Program-made: the position numbers and the translations under genes | Notes under the pieces: model-generated | What the model was told of the DNA's origin: nothing | Database searches by the model: none | Seen by the model: only the letters and a program-made list of their open reading frames with translations | Part shown: positions 53,167 to 64,000 of the stretch, in pieces | Layout of the letters: each line of letters begins with the position of its first letter | Numbering within the stretch: position 1 is the first letter of the stretch | NCBI GenBank assembly: GCA_050084985.1 | Contig: JBITNC010000001.1 | Coordinates: 100,068,001-100,132,000 of the forward strand | DNA: 64,000 bases | DNA from: Nageia nagi | Taxonomy: Eukaryota; Pinophyta | Direction: 5' to 3'

Positions 53167-56100
53167 ATGACAACACCTAAGAAGAATGTAGTGGTTATGG
53201 AAGAGGGAATGGATGCAAACTTAGCAAGAATTTTAGAGGAGTATCTCGAGAATACTCCAAGGATAAACTGGATGAAAGATAGGGTTATAAGTCATATAGA
53301 TACCTGGCATGCTGACCTTGAAAGGTTGCTTCTATAGCATCAAAGGACAAAGGTTACAAGGAAAGGGAATTAAGGGTTGGAGAAAATAATATGATGTTGG
53401 ACCATGGTCTAGCATATTTTGAGCTTAAGAATCTTTTACTTATCTAAAGATCCTACTTGCTATCACATTAAGGCATAGCCTATAAGGCTATACTATTAAA
53501 TCCTACAAGGAACAAAAGAAAGGGGAGGAAGAATCCAAGTACCAATCAAACATCTTCCTAGATTATTCCCTTAATGCAATTATAAATGCCTTCATGGTGC
53601 CTATTAACAAGAGTGTGCATAGGAATAAGAAATAAATTGATATGAAGAGAGAAAAGGTTAAATTTTATCATAATGAAGATGACACAATTGATTAGATTGA
53701 TGAGAGGTTCAATGGAAACACCACCAAGATCCACCAAGCTATAACATCACCTCCTTTAAGAAATCTCAAGATAGGTAGGTCTTGTAGGCATTGGCAATTA
53801 TTCTTAGGAGAGTATCCCAAATTGAGGCAGATGAAGCCATGATTAGAATGGCATATAACATTATTAATGCACATGTTTTTTATGAGTTTTTGAGCTTCAT
53901 CTCAAATGAGGTCAGGAAAAACTTATTTAATATTGCTCATCATATTTGTGGTTGCTCATAGTCCACCAAAACCTACATGTTTTAGTGGAGGGAGGATTCC
54001 AGATCACATCGATAATCATAACAATAGTGTCCGTGCCAATTGATTTAAGGGTACTAGTGCTAACAAAGGTCCATGGCTCATACTATGAGTTCATGAAGAA
54101 ATTTTATGATCCAACTATGAGGATTCTCATGGAGAGGATCACTCATAGATTACACCAATCCATTTAGAATGAGCTTTAGGGTAGAAATAAGATCAAAGAT
54201 TGGTATTTTTTGAAGGATCGTATAGTGATAATAAGGTACGAGTATTTTGAAACCCCTTTTTTTTCCAAAATTTGTTATCCTATAGTTGTATTCCTTGGAA
54301 ATGGGTAGACAAATTTGTGCTATAGATACCAAATATAGGTTATGGGGGGTTTTAAACTTGTAATTAAGATGTCTACTACAATAGCAAAGTTTACATTATT
54401 ATAAGTAGGGTGTAGAGATTAAATAATAGATTTTATTGTACATAATTTTAAGTTAGATGGTTTATAACACCCTTGGATGTATTACCTGATTAGCAAGATG
54501 ACATATAATAAATGCAAATAAAAAATACACATCCTTTATCCATGAAGCTCGATCCCACATAGATTATTGTTCCAATCACATAAAGGAAGAGGCTAAGGCA
54601 TCCCCAAAGTGGGAATTTGGAATTTTGGATAAGGCATGGATGACACTAGGAGTTAGAAAATACAAGATCTAAGAAACCAGATAGGAATTTTCTTTTATCC
54701 TAGAGGTGGTAGCCTAGTTGCAAGATGAATTGGGTTGGGTTCCTAATAAAATAAAATATTTTACTAAATTTAGATTTGAGTTTAGTGCAAAAAATGAACA
54801 TATAAAGAAGCAATTTTTTGATGATTTTAGGCTTAACAAATATTGGAATGCCTAGTATAATAAAGACCCACTTCCAAAGATAGGGTAGACACTACCACCC
54901 AATTTTCAAGGAAGGGTCATAGTAGAGGAGCAGTTGTTGACTCAATGTGAAAAGGAGCTATAGATATCAAAGAAGAGGAAGGTAGAAGAAGCCTCTAATT
55001 CACAACAACTTCAAAAAAATGCAAGTTCATTAGTTGTTGCTTCTTGGGAATCTTTACCCAAGAAATTAAAAATAATTAGGCTAGTATCAAAAGAGCAACA
55101 TGCCCTAGAGTAAAAATAGGCACCAAAAAATAAGCTTATCAAAAATCCACCTGTATCAAAGAAGGCTCGAACCCCATATCCATAGGCATAAAGAAAGAAT
55201 ATCTAGAGCCGAGCACAAGAGATACCAAGCTAATAGAAGCTAATACCCAAAAACCCTAGAGCATATGTACCATTATTTTTCAATATGCAACAAAAGTGCT
55301 AGAGGATGAAGTGCAACAAGGGGGAGGTAACATGCTAGGAATGATTGCTATAGCAATAAGAGCAGAAGAAGTAGGTGAAGATAGAGATGATGATGATGAT
55401 GATGATGACCCAAAAAAGAATAAATACTTCAACCTAAAGGATAAGCCACATGAAGAAGAAGATGCTACTAAAGAATAGAAAGAAGAGCAATAAGAAGAAC
55501 CTAATACTAAGATAGCAAAGTAGATGCTTGCCTTAGAGACTCTTGCATCAACTTCAATGGTAGGTACTTTTGAAGCTTCTTTAATTCCTTATTCAACCTC
55601 CTCAAGTGATGAAATAAAAAGAATTTTTTCTACCCAAGGGGTGGAGTCCATTGATTAGGCCTCATTCATTAATAAACCTCCTTCACTCCCAGAGTAGAAG
55701 GAGATATTATTGAGTAGAGTTATTGATACAAGGGATGTCAAAAATGTATACATGCCCCTCAAATATGGGTAATTAAATAAAACCCCAATGATAATTATAG
55801 ATATTAAGATGCAAATTACCCCATCTATAGACCAGTCTAGGTTTTTGGTTAAAACTTCCTTGATGTTGGTAAGAGTCTCCAGTCAATGGAGAATAAAATT
55901 GAAAAAATGAATAAGAAGGTGGAGCAACTCAAACAATAATGTTCATAGAAAGATAAAATAATGGTCAAGTTACACAACCAAAAAAATGATTTGATATAGA
56001 AGTTGGCCACATAAAAATATGAGCATGAAAAGAGCTACAAATGCCAAAGTAGAGCTAGAGAAGATGAAGATACATATTAAAGAGCTCAAGGCACAATCCA

Positions 56101-56978
56101 GCATAATTGAAAGGCAATAGCTCAAACAATTGAGGAATAATTGAATAAAAGTGTAGTAGCTAACAAAATTTTAAATGATGATAAGCTAAAGTTACTAGAT
56201 ATTATTAAAAAATTTAAAAAAATTTGGTAGAGAAGATTGAAGAGTAGATGGTCAGTATGTCATGGTTGTATCACTTGAAAAATCATGTAGAGCAAGTCAT
56301 CTAGCAATTTGATGCTCATATTGCACTTAAGAAGTTGGCATTGAAGACCTCAAGAGCAAGAATTGAAGAAATGCAATATTATCTTAGGGCAATATCAAAG
56401 AAGGATCTGACCACTATCACCCCAAGACCTAGGAAAATAATTTTAAGCAGAATTAAAGATATTTGTGATCTATAGTATTTAAAGTTTTTCCTTGACCTGG
56501 AGAATGGTCAATTAAAGGTAGAAGTAAGTTTTGTAAATATATATTTCCATTCTTTAATTCAATTAAAGGCTCCTAAATTGTGTGAGGAAGGAAATATATA
56601 TAGTAGCATCTATCGATGGATGGAGAATAGTAAGCAATTTATGGAGCAAACTTTATTTAAGAAATAGCTCTCATACCTAGAAGAAATTAGTAATCTAGCT
56701 TAGGATACTAGTTCTAGATTTTTGAATGCAAGAAGACAAGAGAATGTGCTAACAAACATTAGAGCAAATATTGTTAAATTCCAAGTATACCCCATGCTAT
56801 CATAAGTTAATAGAAAAGATATCAAGGATTTATATAAGAAGCTTTAGTCTCTCCTTCCTTTAGACCTGGTTCCATTGTTAGAGGCCTTACCAAAGGACAC
56901 AAATAGCTAGGAAGTGGAAGTGGCCAATAAGGGTTCCATTCTTCAGTAGGCTGAAGATCTCAAGAGCTATCATAAGAC
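53167..56978 (+). pseudogene. Gy-2 ORF3
   Basis: The likely start is the ATG at 53167 (MTTPKKNVVVMEEGMDANLA), within an open piece 53083-53337. Later pieces match Gy-1: LLIVHQNLHVLVEGG and VPIDLRVLVLTKVHGSYYEF (53946-54167), then the GDW-equivalent KDWYFLKDRIVIIRYEYFE near 54200. A linker holds SLVVASWESLPKKLKIIR (55030-55080) and a run of eight Asp codons (55386-55409). Heptad-rich sequence (EKMKIHIKELKAQ) and a C-terminus with LSYLEEISNLA complete it. Order is collinear, unlike Gy-1 where the middle is inverted. More than twenty breaks are present. Confidence 0.7.
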
Positions 56979-58554
56979 TATTATTCTTGCATAATTACAT
57001 TCTAAAGGGGTAACATTATTTTAATTCATTATTATTTTATTCTATTATTCTTTACTCAATAAAGTCCCTTCTATAAGTATCACACCTTATATCCCTTTCT
57101 TTCATAATTGTAAATGTTGTACAGAAGATAGAATGTACATACAATTTTCTAAATCAAGTTTGGGTCTTGTCCAAGGTTTTGTTACTTAGTTTTAGTTCAT
57201 GTGTAACCTGAGTGTTATCTTTGGGTATTATTGTAAAATAATTATCAATCCTACATTAATTCACTTCAGTGGTTGATGTACCAAGACCCATGGAATTATA
57301 GAAAAAGAGATGTACCTAATAAAAGAAATCAACAAGTTCTAATTTCATCCATCATTGGGTAGTCCAAAAGATCTCGATGGTGGGAGATGTTGCAATGATC
57401 ACATTCAATAGACCCTATTGATTTTAAGTGATGATGTCACACTTTTGGAGGAAAATTTGATGGGTGTTAAGGCTTCACAAATACTCAAAAATCCCCACCA
57501 AGTAAGACCTGCCAAGTAAGGATGAAGACTATAAGAGGAGGGTAACATCTAGGTCCATTCAATCATGAGTGTATGACCCTTGAGACTCTACCAACATGTC
57601 AACTATAGCTCATTTCCACATGTTAGTAGTAATTCACCCTTAGGTTTGATCAAAACATATTTCATCACCCTTACAGTAATCATAACCTGGAGCTACATTG
57701 CAAAATATTTAATTATGGCATAGACTTAGGTAGTTACCAACTGCAAATAGAGATTGATCGTACCAATCAAGATGGTAGATCATACCTAGTAAATTCAAAA
57801 ATGGTTGTAGAAGGTTATAGTCAAAGACAAATATGATGGATTATGGTTAGATAGGTATAAATATTAAAGATCTACAAACTCCCAAGCATTGGTGTTGAGT
57901 TATGAAATTATTGTACAATCTATTACAGTTGTAGATTATGCTATACATTTTTATTCTTAGTCTAAAGTATTTAAGAGCATTAATGGTGGAAAACCATATT
58001 TTGTAAATAAAACTCAATAAATAATGGACTATTAGAGGTCTAAAGGGTTAGATATTTTAGCAAAGTTATCCATTATAAGAAGTGTTTTCATAGATGATAA
58101 TACAAATACATGATATTTTTCCTTCTGCATATTATGGTTGTTATTCTACATTCTAACCATTATGTGTGAAACATCATTTGAGTAGTGGCTATGTATTGTA
58201 ATTGCGAGACCCCAAGAGTAAAGTAGTTGATCTATCCTTAGTCTTGGCTATGGATTACTGCCTATGCAGTAATGCCCAGGATGAATAGTTTTAGTTTGTA
58301 TTCTTATTATTTGCATTATCTTGTTTAGTAGTTTAGATTTTCTCTCTTTCCTATTACCCTTGCCTTGTTTATCCCTTTCTTATTACTTTTAACCTCTTTC
58401 ATGGATAGGAACTATCCTATAACCTAGAGATTAGAAGAAAACCCCTACAAGCACACTATCCCACCAATGTTTACTCTTTCAAGAGACCTTGTTGATGTCA
58501 ATGATGGAGTATTTACCAGACTAAATCTCTAGTGTTACATCATTATGATGAACA
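56979..58554 (+). repeat. Gy-2 3' LTR
   Basis: It starts TATTATTCTTG (TG to TA) and ends GATGAACA. TGATGTCA lies near 57434. The TATA box of the 5' LTR is damaged here (near 58010). Confidence 0.88.
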
Positions 58555-59053
58555 GTATCCTAGATACCTTAAGTATTTAATGAATATGATAATGTAAATT
58601 CACTAATACTTAAAAGTATCCCTAGATACCTTTCAAGTATTTATGAGTAAAATAATGTAACTTGTCCTACACTCCATCTCATGACCATGTCCCTTGGATA
58701 AAAGGGTGTTGTATATCATGACATTATACAATGGTTAAAAGAGTGATCCAATGGAGGATTTTTGCCTATAAATAGAGGGACCTCTCCTTGAGATTTTTCA
58801 CTCAAGTTTATAGAGAATTTATACTCTATTATTGTTAGGAGAAGTGAGAAAGAGTTGTTGTAAGAGAGTGCTCTTTGAGAATAAGAAGATCTTAGATTAG
58901 TGGATGTACTCCCATGGTTGGACGAACCACTTTATATTGGTGTCAAATTTGTGAGATTAGATATTTTATTTATACTATTATGATGATATTTTAGAGAGCT
59001 TTCCTGAGGTATTGGTAGAAGAGGAATTTAGTCACTTAGGCTCATTTCCTTCA
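58555..59053 (+). repeat. Cop-2 5' LTR, second part
   Basis: The LTR resumes after Gy-2 with GTATCCTAGATACCTTAAG, the right arm of the split palindrome, and a second palindrome follows at 58599-58636. The TATA box CTATAAATAG lies at 58766-58775, and the end TCCTTCA matches the Cop-1 LTR end. The first five bases are also the Gy-2 duplication. Confidence 0.85.
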
Positions 59054-59055
59054 AT

Positions 59056-59068
59056 TGGTATCAGAGCC
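59056..59068 (+). promoter_or_regulatory. Cop-2 primer binding site, initiator tRNA-Met
   Basis: TGGTATCAGAGCC is exact, despite the age of the element. Confidence 0.93.
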
Positions 59069-60040
59069 ATCCTTGAAGGCTACTCTTTAACATATTTGAG
59101 GTCATTCCTACTTCATTGGTGAGGTAAAATCAATTTTAAGGTAAAACATCTCTCTTTTATTATTTTTAGAGTATTTTCAATGACACTAACATATTTTTAC
59201 CATGTGTGTGTTCAATTATTTTTTGAAAACATTGCTTATATATTATTGTTGTGCATTTTTTTTACTAACATTATTTTCTTTGTTGCAATATTTTGAATTT
59301 CCTTAAAATATAGGAATAATGTGTTAGTTTAAATTTGCAATTTTTTTAAATATTTATAAAATTTACAATTTTTATACTAATAGTTTGTGTAGAAATATTA
59401 GAAAGAGTTGCAATTTTTTTTAGTTTCACTTTACAAATATGTTATTATTGCAATAAAAGTTTTTTTGCAATATTATTAAAAAAGGAGGAAGTTATTTTTT
59501 CAAAAAGAATATTAAAGCTTACTATTTTTTCTAAAACATATGGTAATATATTATTAGAAAAATAAATAAAACATAAATAGGCTCTTTCAAAAAAAGCTAT
59601 GTATGCCTTTTTTTCAAAATAAAAGAAAAAGTATATATCCATAAAAAAAAAAGCAATTTTACTTTTTTTAAGTATGGATATTCTTAAATAGTAGTTGAAA
59701 TTGTCTATATAAATTTTTTCATTTAATAAAAAATATATAAAAGAAAACTATTTTATTATTTTTTTAATATAAAAAATATAATAAAAAAAGAGTTTAAAAC
59801 AAGAATAATCAAAAATAGGTTGTGCATCCCTGCCCCTACCCTTGCCACTGTAAGTTATGGGCTAACAACTAAAATATAAAACCCCACCCCAACCACCCCG
59901 ACCCCATTATAGTAATGGAGAACCTAAAACCTACCTAATGGCATGCAAGCCTTTCACTCCCTCCACTACTTCCTGATGGCCTCACTTGGTGCCCCTTACT
60001 CTACTAGCAGTGGTGGCCTTTCCACCCATGAGCCTCTTGA
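59069..60040 (+). other. Cop-2 leader, first part
   Basis: It contains the donor-like TTGGTGAG|GTAAAA (59116-59129), then very AT-rich sequence (59200-59815), and a C-rich block (59826-60040) that may correspond to the GC island of Cop-1. No gene is supported. Confidence 0.55.
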
Positions 60041-60972
60041 GGTATAGGTATAGACTTTCATAACAAGCTCACTTAGAATACATGTAGGATGAAAATAAGA
60101 TAAAGTGGTTGAAGAGCTCTCTATGCACTTTAGAATAGGTGCAAAAATGCCAAGTTATGGGATTGGAAGACCACCAAGGTCTTATTTGGCCTACTTATTA
60201 ACCCAGTTTTGCTATATGGTTGTGAAATATGAGCCAATGGTAAAACAAATACAAAATGGAGATAAATAAAAAGGATTTAAAAATATTTAATCATAAATTT
60301 TCTCAAAAATAAGGCCACAACACCATATGAAATCATTCTATATGAAGTTGGAATGTTTCCTTTAGAAGTAACTATTATGACCAAATTGTTATTCTACTTA
60401 AAAAAACAAAAATCTAGAAAAGCAACAGATGGCCTAGAGTAGCTAGAGATGAAGAACTACATAGGTAGAAGAGCACATAGATGAAACAAAATTAGAAATG
60501 GATGCAACATTGGGAAATCAATATAAATGAATGTCCAAACTTCAACAAAGACATCAAGTAATATGTAATTGAAAAATTTAGAAGAGGAATGTGGAAAAAT
60601 TCAAGAAGGAAAAGAGAATACTACATTACCAAGTCCAACCCAACATATGACCATAGGGAAAAAGATTATATTAGAGCTAAAATCAAATGGTAGGAGAAAA
60701 TTCTAATTGCCCAAATAAGGATAATCTCTCATAGGTTTAAATATGAAATAGGAATATGGACTACACCTAAAGAGCAATAGGAGAAAATGATTTGTATGTT
60801 GTGCAGCATAGGGGAAGTAGAGATAGAGGAACACTTCATTTATACATGTTTGAGTTTTTCAAATATTCATAAAAAATATAAAGATATACTTGGAAATAGT
60901 TTTATGACTAAGTTATTTGAAGATATTAAAATAAAAAATGTTGGCGAGTTATTAATCCAAATCAATAGATGA
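60041..60972 (+). pseudogene. LINE reverse transcriptase C-terminus with zinc-binding domain
   Basis: The piece lacks the catalytic RT core and keeps the thumb region (LLYGCEI) and the C-x2-C ... H-x4-C zf-RVT-like motif. About ten stops interrupt it. LINE clade is not resolved from what remains. Confidence 0.75.
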
Positions 60973-61368
60973 AGGAATAACTTGTTCAAAAATTTGACTT
61001 GAAGGTCCCATAGACCATATTTGGGTCTCATGGATGTAATTAAAATCTTTCATTTTATTTCATTTCTCATCTCCTTCTAACATGCCAAACCCTACCCCCC
61101 AAACACTTCACCCTAAACCCCTACCACATGCCTTCCTCTAACCCCCCATCCATGTCCCTCTCCCACACTTCTCTCAACCCACTCCCTTTTCCTCTCACTG
61201 CTAATCCCTAAAACCCTCCCAATCCCCTCCCCTCACATGCAACCCATTCAACCCCCACCCTTGCGCATCAAGTGGCCTTACCACCATCCCTCCCCCTCTA
61301 ACATCATAGTTTTTTTGTTGAGTTGGTCATGTTGTGACCTATTTCATAGAGTGTCCCATGTTAATAAA

Positions 61369-61386
61369 ATTTCTTTCTTTCTTTCT
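61369..61386. repeat. TTTC microsatellite at LINE 3' end
   Basis: TTTCTTTCTTTCTTTCTT follows AATAAAA and probably marks the LINE 3' tail. Confidence 0.7.
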
Positions 61387-62425
61387 TACATCTAGCCACT
61401 CATATTAACAATTACATGACCTTTTTAAATATCTCAACAATTACTTTATAAATACTTTTTAGGTAAATTTTCTTGCAAGTTTTCAAGTGATGCAAGGTGT
61501 GAGGAATTTTTTTCCTCTTTAGTGAAATTATTTATCTTTTTCCAAATGGGATAAGATTTATGAGTAAATGAAGAAGGTTTCCTCTTACATCACATTAATT
61601 ATATTGGTTTGTGAAAAATACTTATCAACATTGGGTTAGCCATTTTTTTGAATTTTTTTTTTGCAAACGTATAATATTATTTTTTTAAAATGAAGAGATA
61701 TTTTTTAAGGTTTATTTTTTTAAAAAAAAGTGGGGACCTATATATGTACTTTTTTTAAAAAGGGAGGATATTCCTTTAAAAGTGGGAAATTATTTAAATG
61801 ATGGGAGTTATTTTAAAAAAAAGGGGAAAAACATTTGTGTCTAATTTTTTTAAAAAAGGGGGAGTTATTTTAAATAAGGGGGGTCCTAAGTATTTTTAAT
61901 AGGGTGAGTTTAATTTAATTTTTTTACTCTATGAAAAAAGAGGGAAATTCCATGCAAATTTTTAGAGAAAAGGAAGTTAATTCTTTTTGAAAGAGGTGAA
62001 TTTTTTAAGAAAGGGGTATCTTTTAAAGGGGAAATTTAAGCAATTTGTTTCTCAAAAATTAAAGCGCAAGACCTTGAAATAAGGTATTAATTTTTCAGAA
62101 AAAAATTAGAGATAGAATTCTAATTGATCTTAAGTTAGATTTTTTTCAAAAATTAAAAAATGGGTATCTTGCTAAATGTATTCTTTAACATGGAATATTT
62201 TTTGTTAAGTTCAATTTTTAAAGTAAAAAGTGGGGACTCTTTTGTTACTTAAAAATGAGCTCATGCAATTTTTTTAAAAGAGATCCTTTTGAGGTTATGA
62301 AAAAATCTATTAGATACTCTTATATTTCATGTTGGATGATGTATCATTTGTACTCTTAGGTTTCAATTTTAAATGATGTTTTATTTTAAGCATATTACTT
62401 TAACCACCTTTACTTTATATTTTTG
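61387..62425 (+). repeat. Cop-2 leader, second part, with T/A/G-run repeats
   Basis: About 1 kb rich in T runs, A runs and G runs (for example TTTTTTAAAAAAGGGGG forms at 61720-61890, repeated some eight times). They resemble the G-run repeats in the Cop-1 leader. No coding potential. Confidence 0.5.
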
Positions 62426-62885
62426 CAAATATTGAAAGTGTACCCCTAAAAATGAATACATTTGTATATTTAATTCAACAATATGACTTGTATGGGGAGC
62501 CACAAGGGGAGGACAAGGTAGATTGGAGCCTTTTAATCTATCAATCCAAAGGTAAAAAGTTTTTACTTCTTAATTTTCCCTAAGTCCTATGTTGATATGA
62601 ACATAACTCCATATAAGTGGACAAGTATGTATGTAGTAATACCACATGTCTTTAAGTCCATTAAAGGATCAACTTGATAAATAAGGAGTACAACTTAAAA
62701 CCTAATCAAGATAATAATATGATCGATCAAACATACATCAAAACCTTAAACAATAGCTAGTACTCCTTCTTATGAGAGTATATTACTAATCAAAGGGAGT
62801 TGGTTGAGGATTGGTAGGACTTGGGCTCCATGCGGGCATCGAGGGGAAGGCCCAATTTCAAATGATAAAACAATCCCAAATATAT
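62426..62885 (+). other. Conserved leader block of Cop-2
   Basis: Counterpart of Cop-1 27409-27893; for instance ATATGACTTG-TATGGGGAGCCA, GATATGAACATAACTCC, GAGAGTATATTACT and GGTTGAGGATTGGTAGG. Sequence 62886-63145 leads to the acceptor-like CTTCTTTTGTAG (63131-63142). Confidence 0.7.
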
Positions 62886-63145
62886 CCTCTCAACAATAAT
62901 GTTATATGATTATGATAAAATGTTGGATGTATGGAATATATAATTTGATGAGATCGAAAAAAATTTACATATGTGAAATTTGTTAACGATTTAAGCATAC
63001 TTTATTGATTACCTTTGATTAGCTAAACATGTTATGATTAATTTTTGATTAATTAAATTAATTAAAATCAATATTTATGAGTGATTTTAGTTCTCAAATA
63101 TAACATGCTTATATTTGTTAACACTTTCATCTTCTTTTGTAGTAA

Positions 63146-64000
63146 ATGAAAGAGTTTTTTTCATCCAAGCACATCCTATACGGTTCCAACTATGGTATTT
63201 GGGAACCTAAGATGAAAGTGGAACTCCAAGAATAAAAATTATGGCAAATCATAAATAAAAATCAAGTTAATACAATAAATAAGAAGGTAATTAAGGCTTA
63301 CAACATAATTAATGAGTTGGCAACCTTTATGATCTTTTGTATAGTTTCAGATGAAGTCCTTATCATAATCTCTTCTTTAAAATCTACAAAGGAAGCTTAG
63401 AATAGGATAACCAAAATCTATATTGGCACAAAATTCTCTAGAAGGTTCATCATTCTCCAAATATTATTGCAATAACATTAATATGAAACTAAAAATATTG
63501 CAATATACTTGAAAAAAAATTATTGATCTTAGGATCCAACTTGTGGGGTCTGGTTGTAATTGGATTAACATCAAGTTTATAATGTTAATCATCCTTCAAA
63601 GACTCTCCACTAAATTTATTCACTTCATGATATTCATTGAAATGAGGCTCAATTATGAAGAAGAAGTGTTCTCCTTGTAAAATATTTCAATGCATCTCCT
63701 AAAACATGAGGAAACACTTAATAAAAAGTTATTAATATCCTCTCCTAAGGATCATCCTATGAAACTTGGATTGACAAATACTCACTTCAAAATGAAGTTC
63801 CAAAATAAAAAGTATTCCCATGCTTTGAAAAAGGACCTCAATAAATATGGAAATAAATAGCATAATGGCCACAATAATTCTAGCAAATCCAAAGCCAAAT
63901 TTGATGGCAATTGTAATTTTTGTGGCATCTATGGTCACAAGGAAATAGATTGATACAAGAAAAAGAAAGAATAAGGTAGCAAATGATCTAAAAAATCAAA
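63146..64000 (+). pseudogene. gag: Cop-2 gag, runs off the window
   Basis: The ATG at 63146 (MKEFFSSKHILYGSNYGIWE) matches the Cop-1 gag start. The frame continues with KMKVELQE*KLWQII, IYIGTKFSRRFIIL and a zinc knuckle CNFCGIYGHKEID whose last Cys codon is now TGA (63951-63953). Many stops show it is dead. Pol lies beyond the window. Confidence 0.85.

Larger units (their letters stand above)
22672..58554 (+). mobile_element. Gy-2: Ty3/gypsy element with extra RNase H-like domain and ORF3, split by Cop-1 and Gy-3
   Basis: Gy-2 consists of 22672-24899, 33255-34972 and 48822-58554, 13,679 bp without its guests and their duplications. LTRs are 1,583 and 1,576 bp. Gene order equals Gy-1. Removing Gy-3 gives an uninterrupted frame across the join (the codons around VDLP and LFGICLSREF), which shows the insertion was clean. 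About 40 differences in the first 250 LTR bases make it older than Gy-1 and Gy-3. Confidence 0.9.
60041..61386 (+). mobile_element. 5'-truncated LINE fragment
   Basis: A non-LTR element fragment in the Cop-2 leader. One frame from 60041 reads IGIDFHNKLT, RCKNAKLWDWKTTKVLFGLL and INPVLLYGCEI (60140-60230), then TPYEIILYEVGMFPLEVTIM, typical of the end of LINE reverse transcriptases. A zinc-binding CMLCSIGEVEIEEHFIYTC (60790-60850) is in the frame 60787-60972. A C-rich 3' region (61080-61310) and a TTTC repeat (61369-61386) follow. Removing 60041-61386 gives the Cop-2 leader nearly the length of the Cop-1 leader. Target duplication not found. Confidence 0.75.
22606..64000 (+). mobile_element. 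Cop-2: old Ty1/copia element, 5' LTR split by Gy-2, runs off the window
   Basis: Cop-2 comprises 22606-22671 and 58555-64000. Its LTR is related to the Cop-1 LTR: TATTGGAATCTATAATG at 22606 aligns with the Cop-1 start TGTTAGAATTTGTAATG, and both carry CTATAAATAGAGG. After the LTR come an exact initiator-Met primer site (59056), a long leader with a LINE inside, and a decayed gag from 63146. Because Gy-2 (about 15% LTR divergence) sits inside it, Cop-2 is the oldest element of this nest. Confidence 0.85.

Overview
The window looks like heterochromatic, repeat-filled DNA from a plant nuclear genome. It is AT-rich, CpG-poor, contains no recognisable cellular gene, tRNA or rRNA, and is built almost wholly of nested LTR retrotransposons. 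Elements of 13.7-13.8 kb carrying a second RNase H-like domain, a chromovirus, and copia elements primed by initiator tRNA-Met all point to a land plant with a large genome. A gymnosperm is plausible, but the sequence alone does not prove it. Nearly every frame is broken by stops and frameshifts, so coding remnants are given as pseudogenes.

Layout. (1) 1-~2095: 3' end of a decayed chromovirus cut by the window start. (2) 2148-21982: Gy-1, a Ty3/gypsy element (own length 13,843 bp, duplication GCAAT) split by Chr-1, a 5,987-bp chromovirus (9585-15571, duplication GATAA). (3) 21988-22605: unassigned. (4) 22606 to the window end: Cop-2, an old Ty1/copia element whose 5' LTR was split by Gy-2 (22672-58554; own length 13,679 bp; duplication GTATA/GTATC). 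Gy-2 was itself hit by Cop-1 (24900-33249, duplication AAACT, LTRs identical by eye) and by Gy-3 on the minus strand (34973-48816, 13,844 bp, duplication CTTCC). A truncated LINE sits in the Cop-2 leader (60041-~61386).

LTR divergence counted by eye agrees with the nesting: Gy-2 about 15%, Gy-3 about 8%, Cop-1 0%; Gy-1 about 9%, Chr-1 33 differences in 392 bp (8.4%).

Gy-1, Gy-2 and Gy-3 form one superfamily with the order gag - protease - RNase H-like domain - reverse transcriptase - RNase H - integrase - about 0.5 kb spacer - long third ORF (ORF3), inside 1.6-2.0 kb LTRs. ORF3 has a globular N-terminus, a basic then Pro/Ser-rich or acidic linker, and a coiled-coil C-terminus. The LTRs carry arrays of an 8-bp palindrome close to TGACGTCA.

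Cop-1 is the most informative young element. It has a long leader with conserved splice-site-like ends, a GC-rich island, and a tail between two identical polypurine tracts. The tail holds five copies of a hairpin whose stem changes are compensatory. Its coding region has three frame changes and four nonsense codons despite identical LTRs, which suggests it was mobilised in trans.
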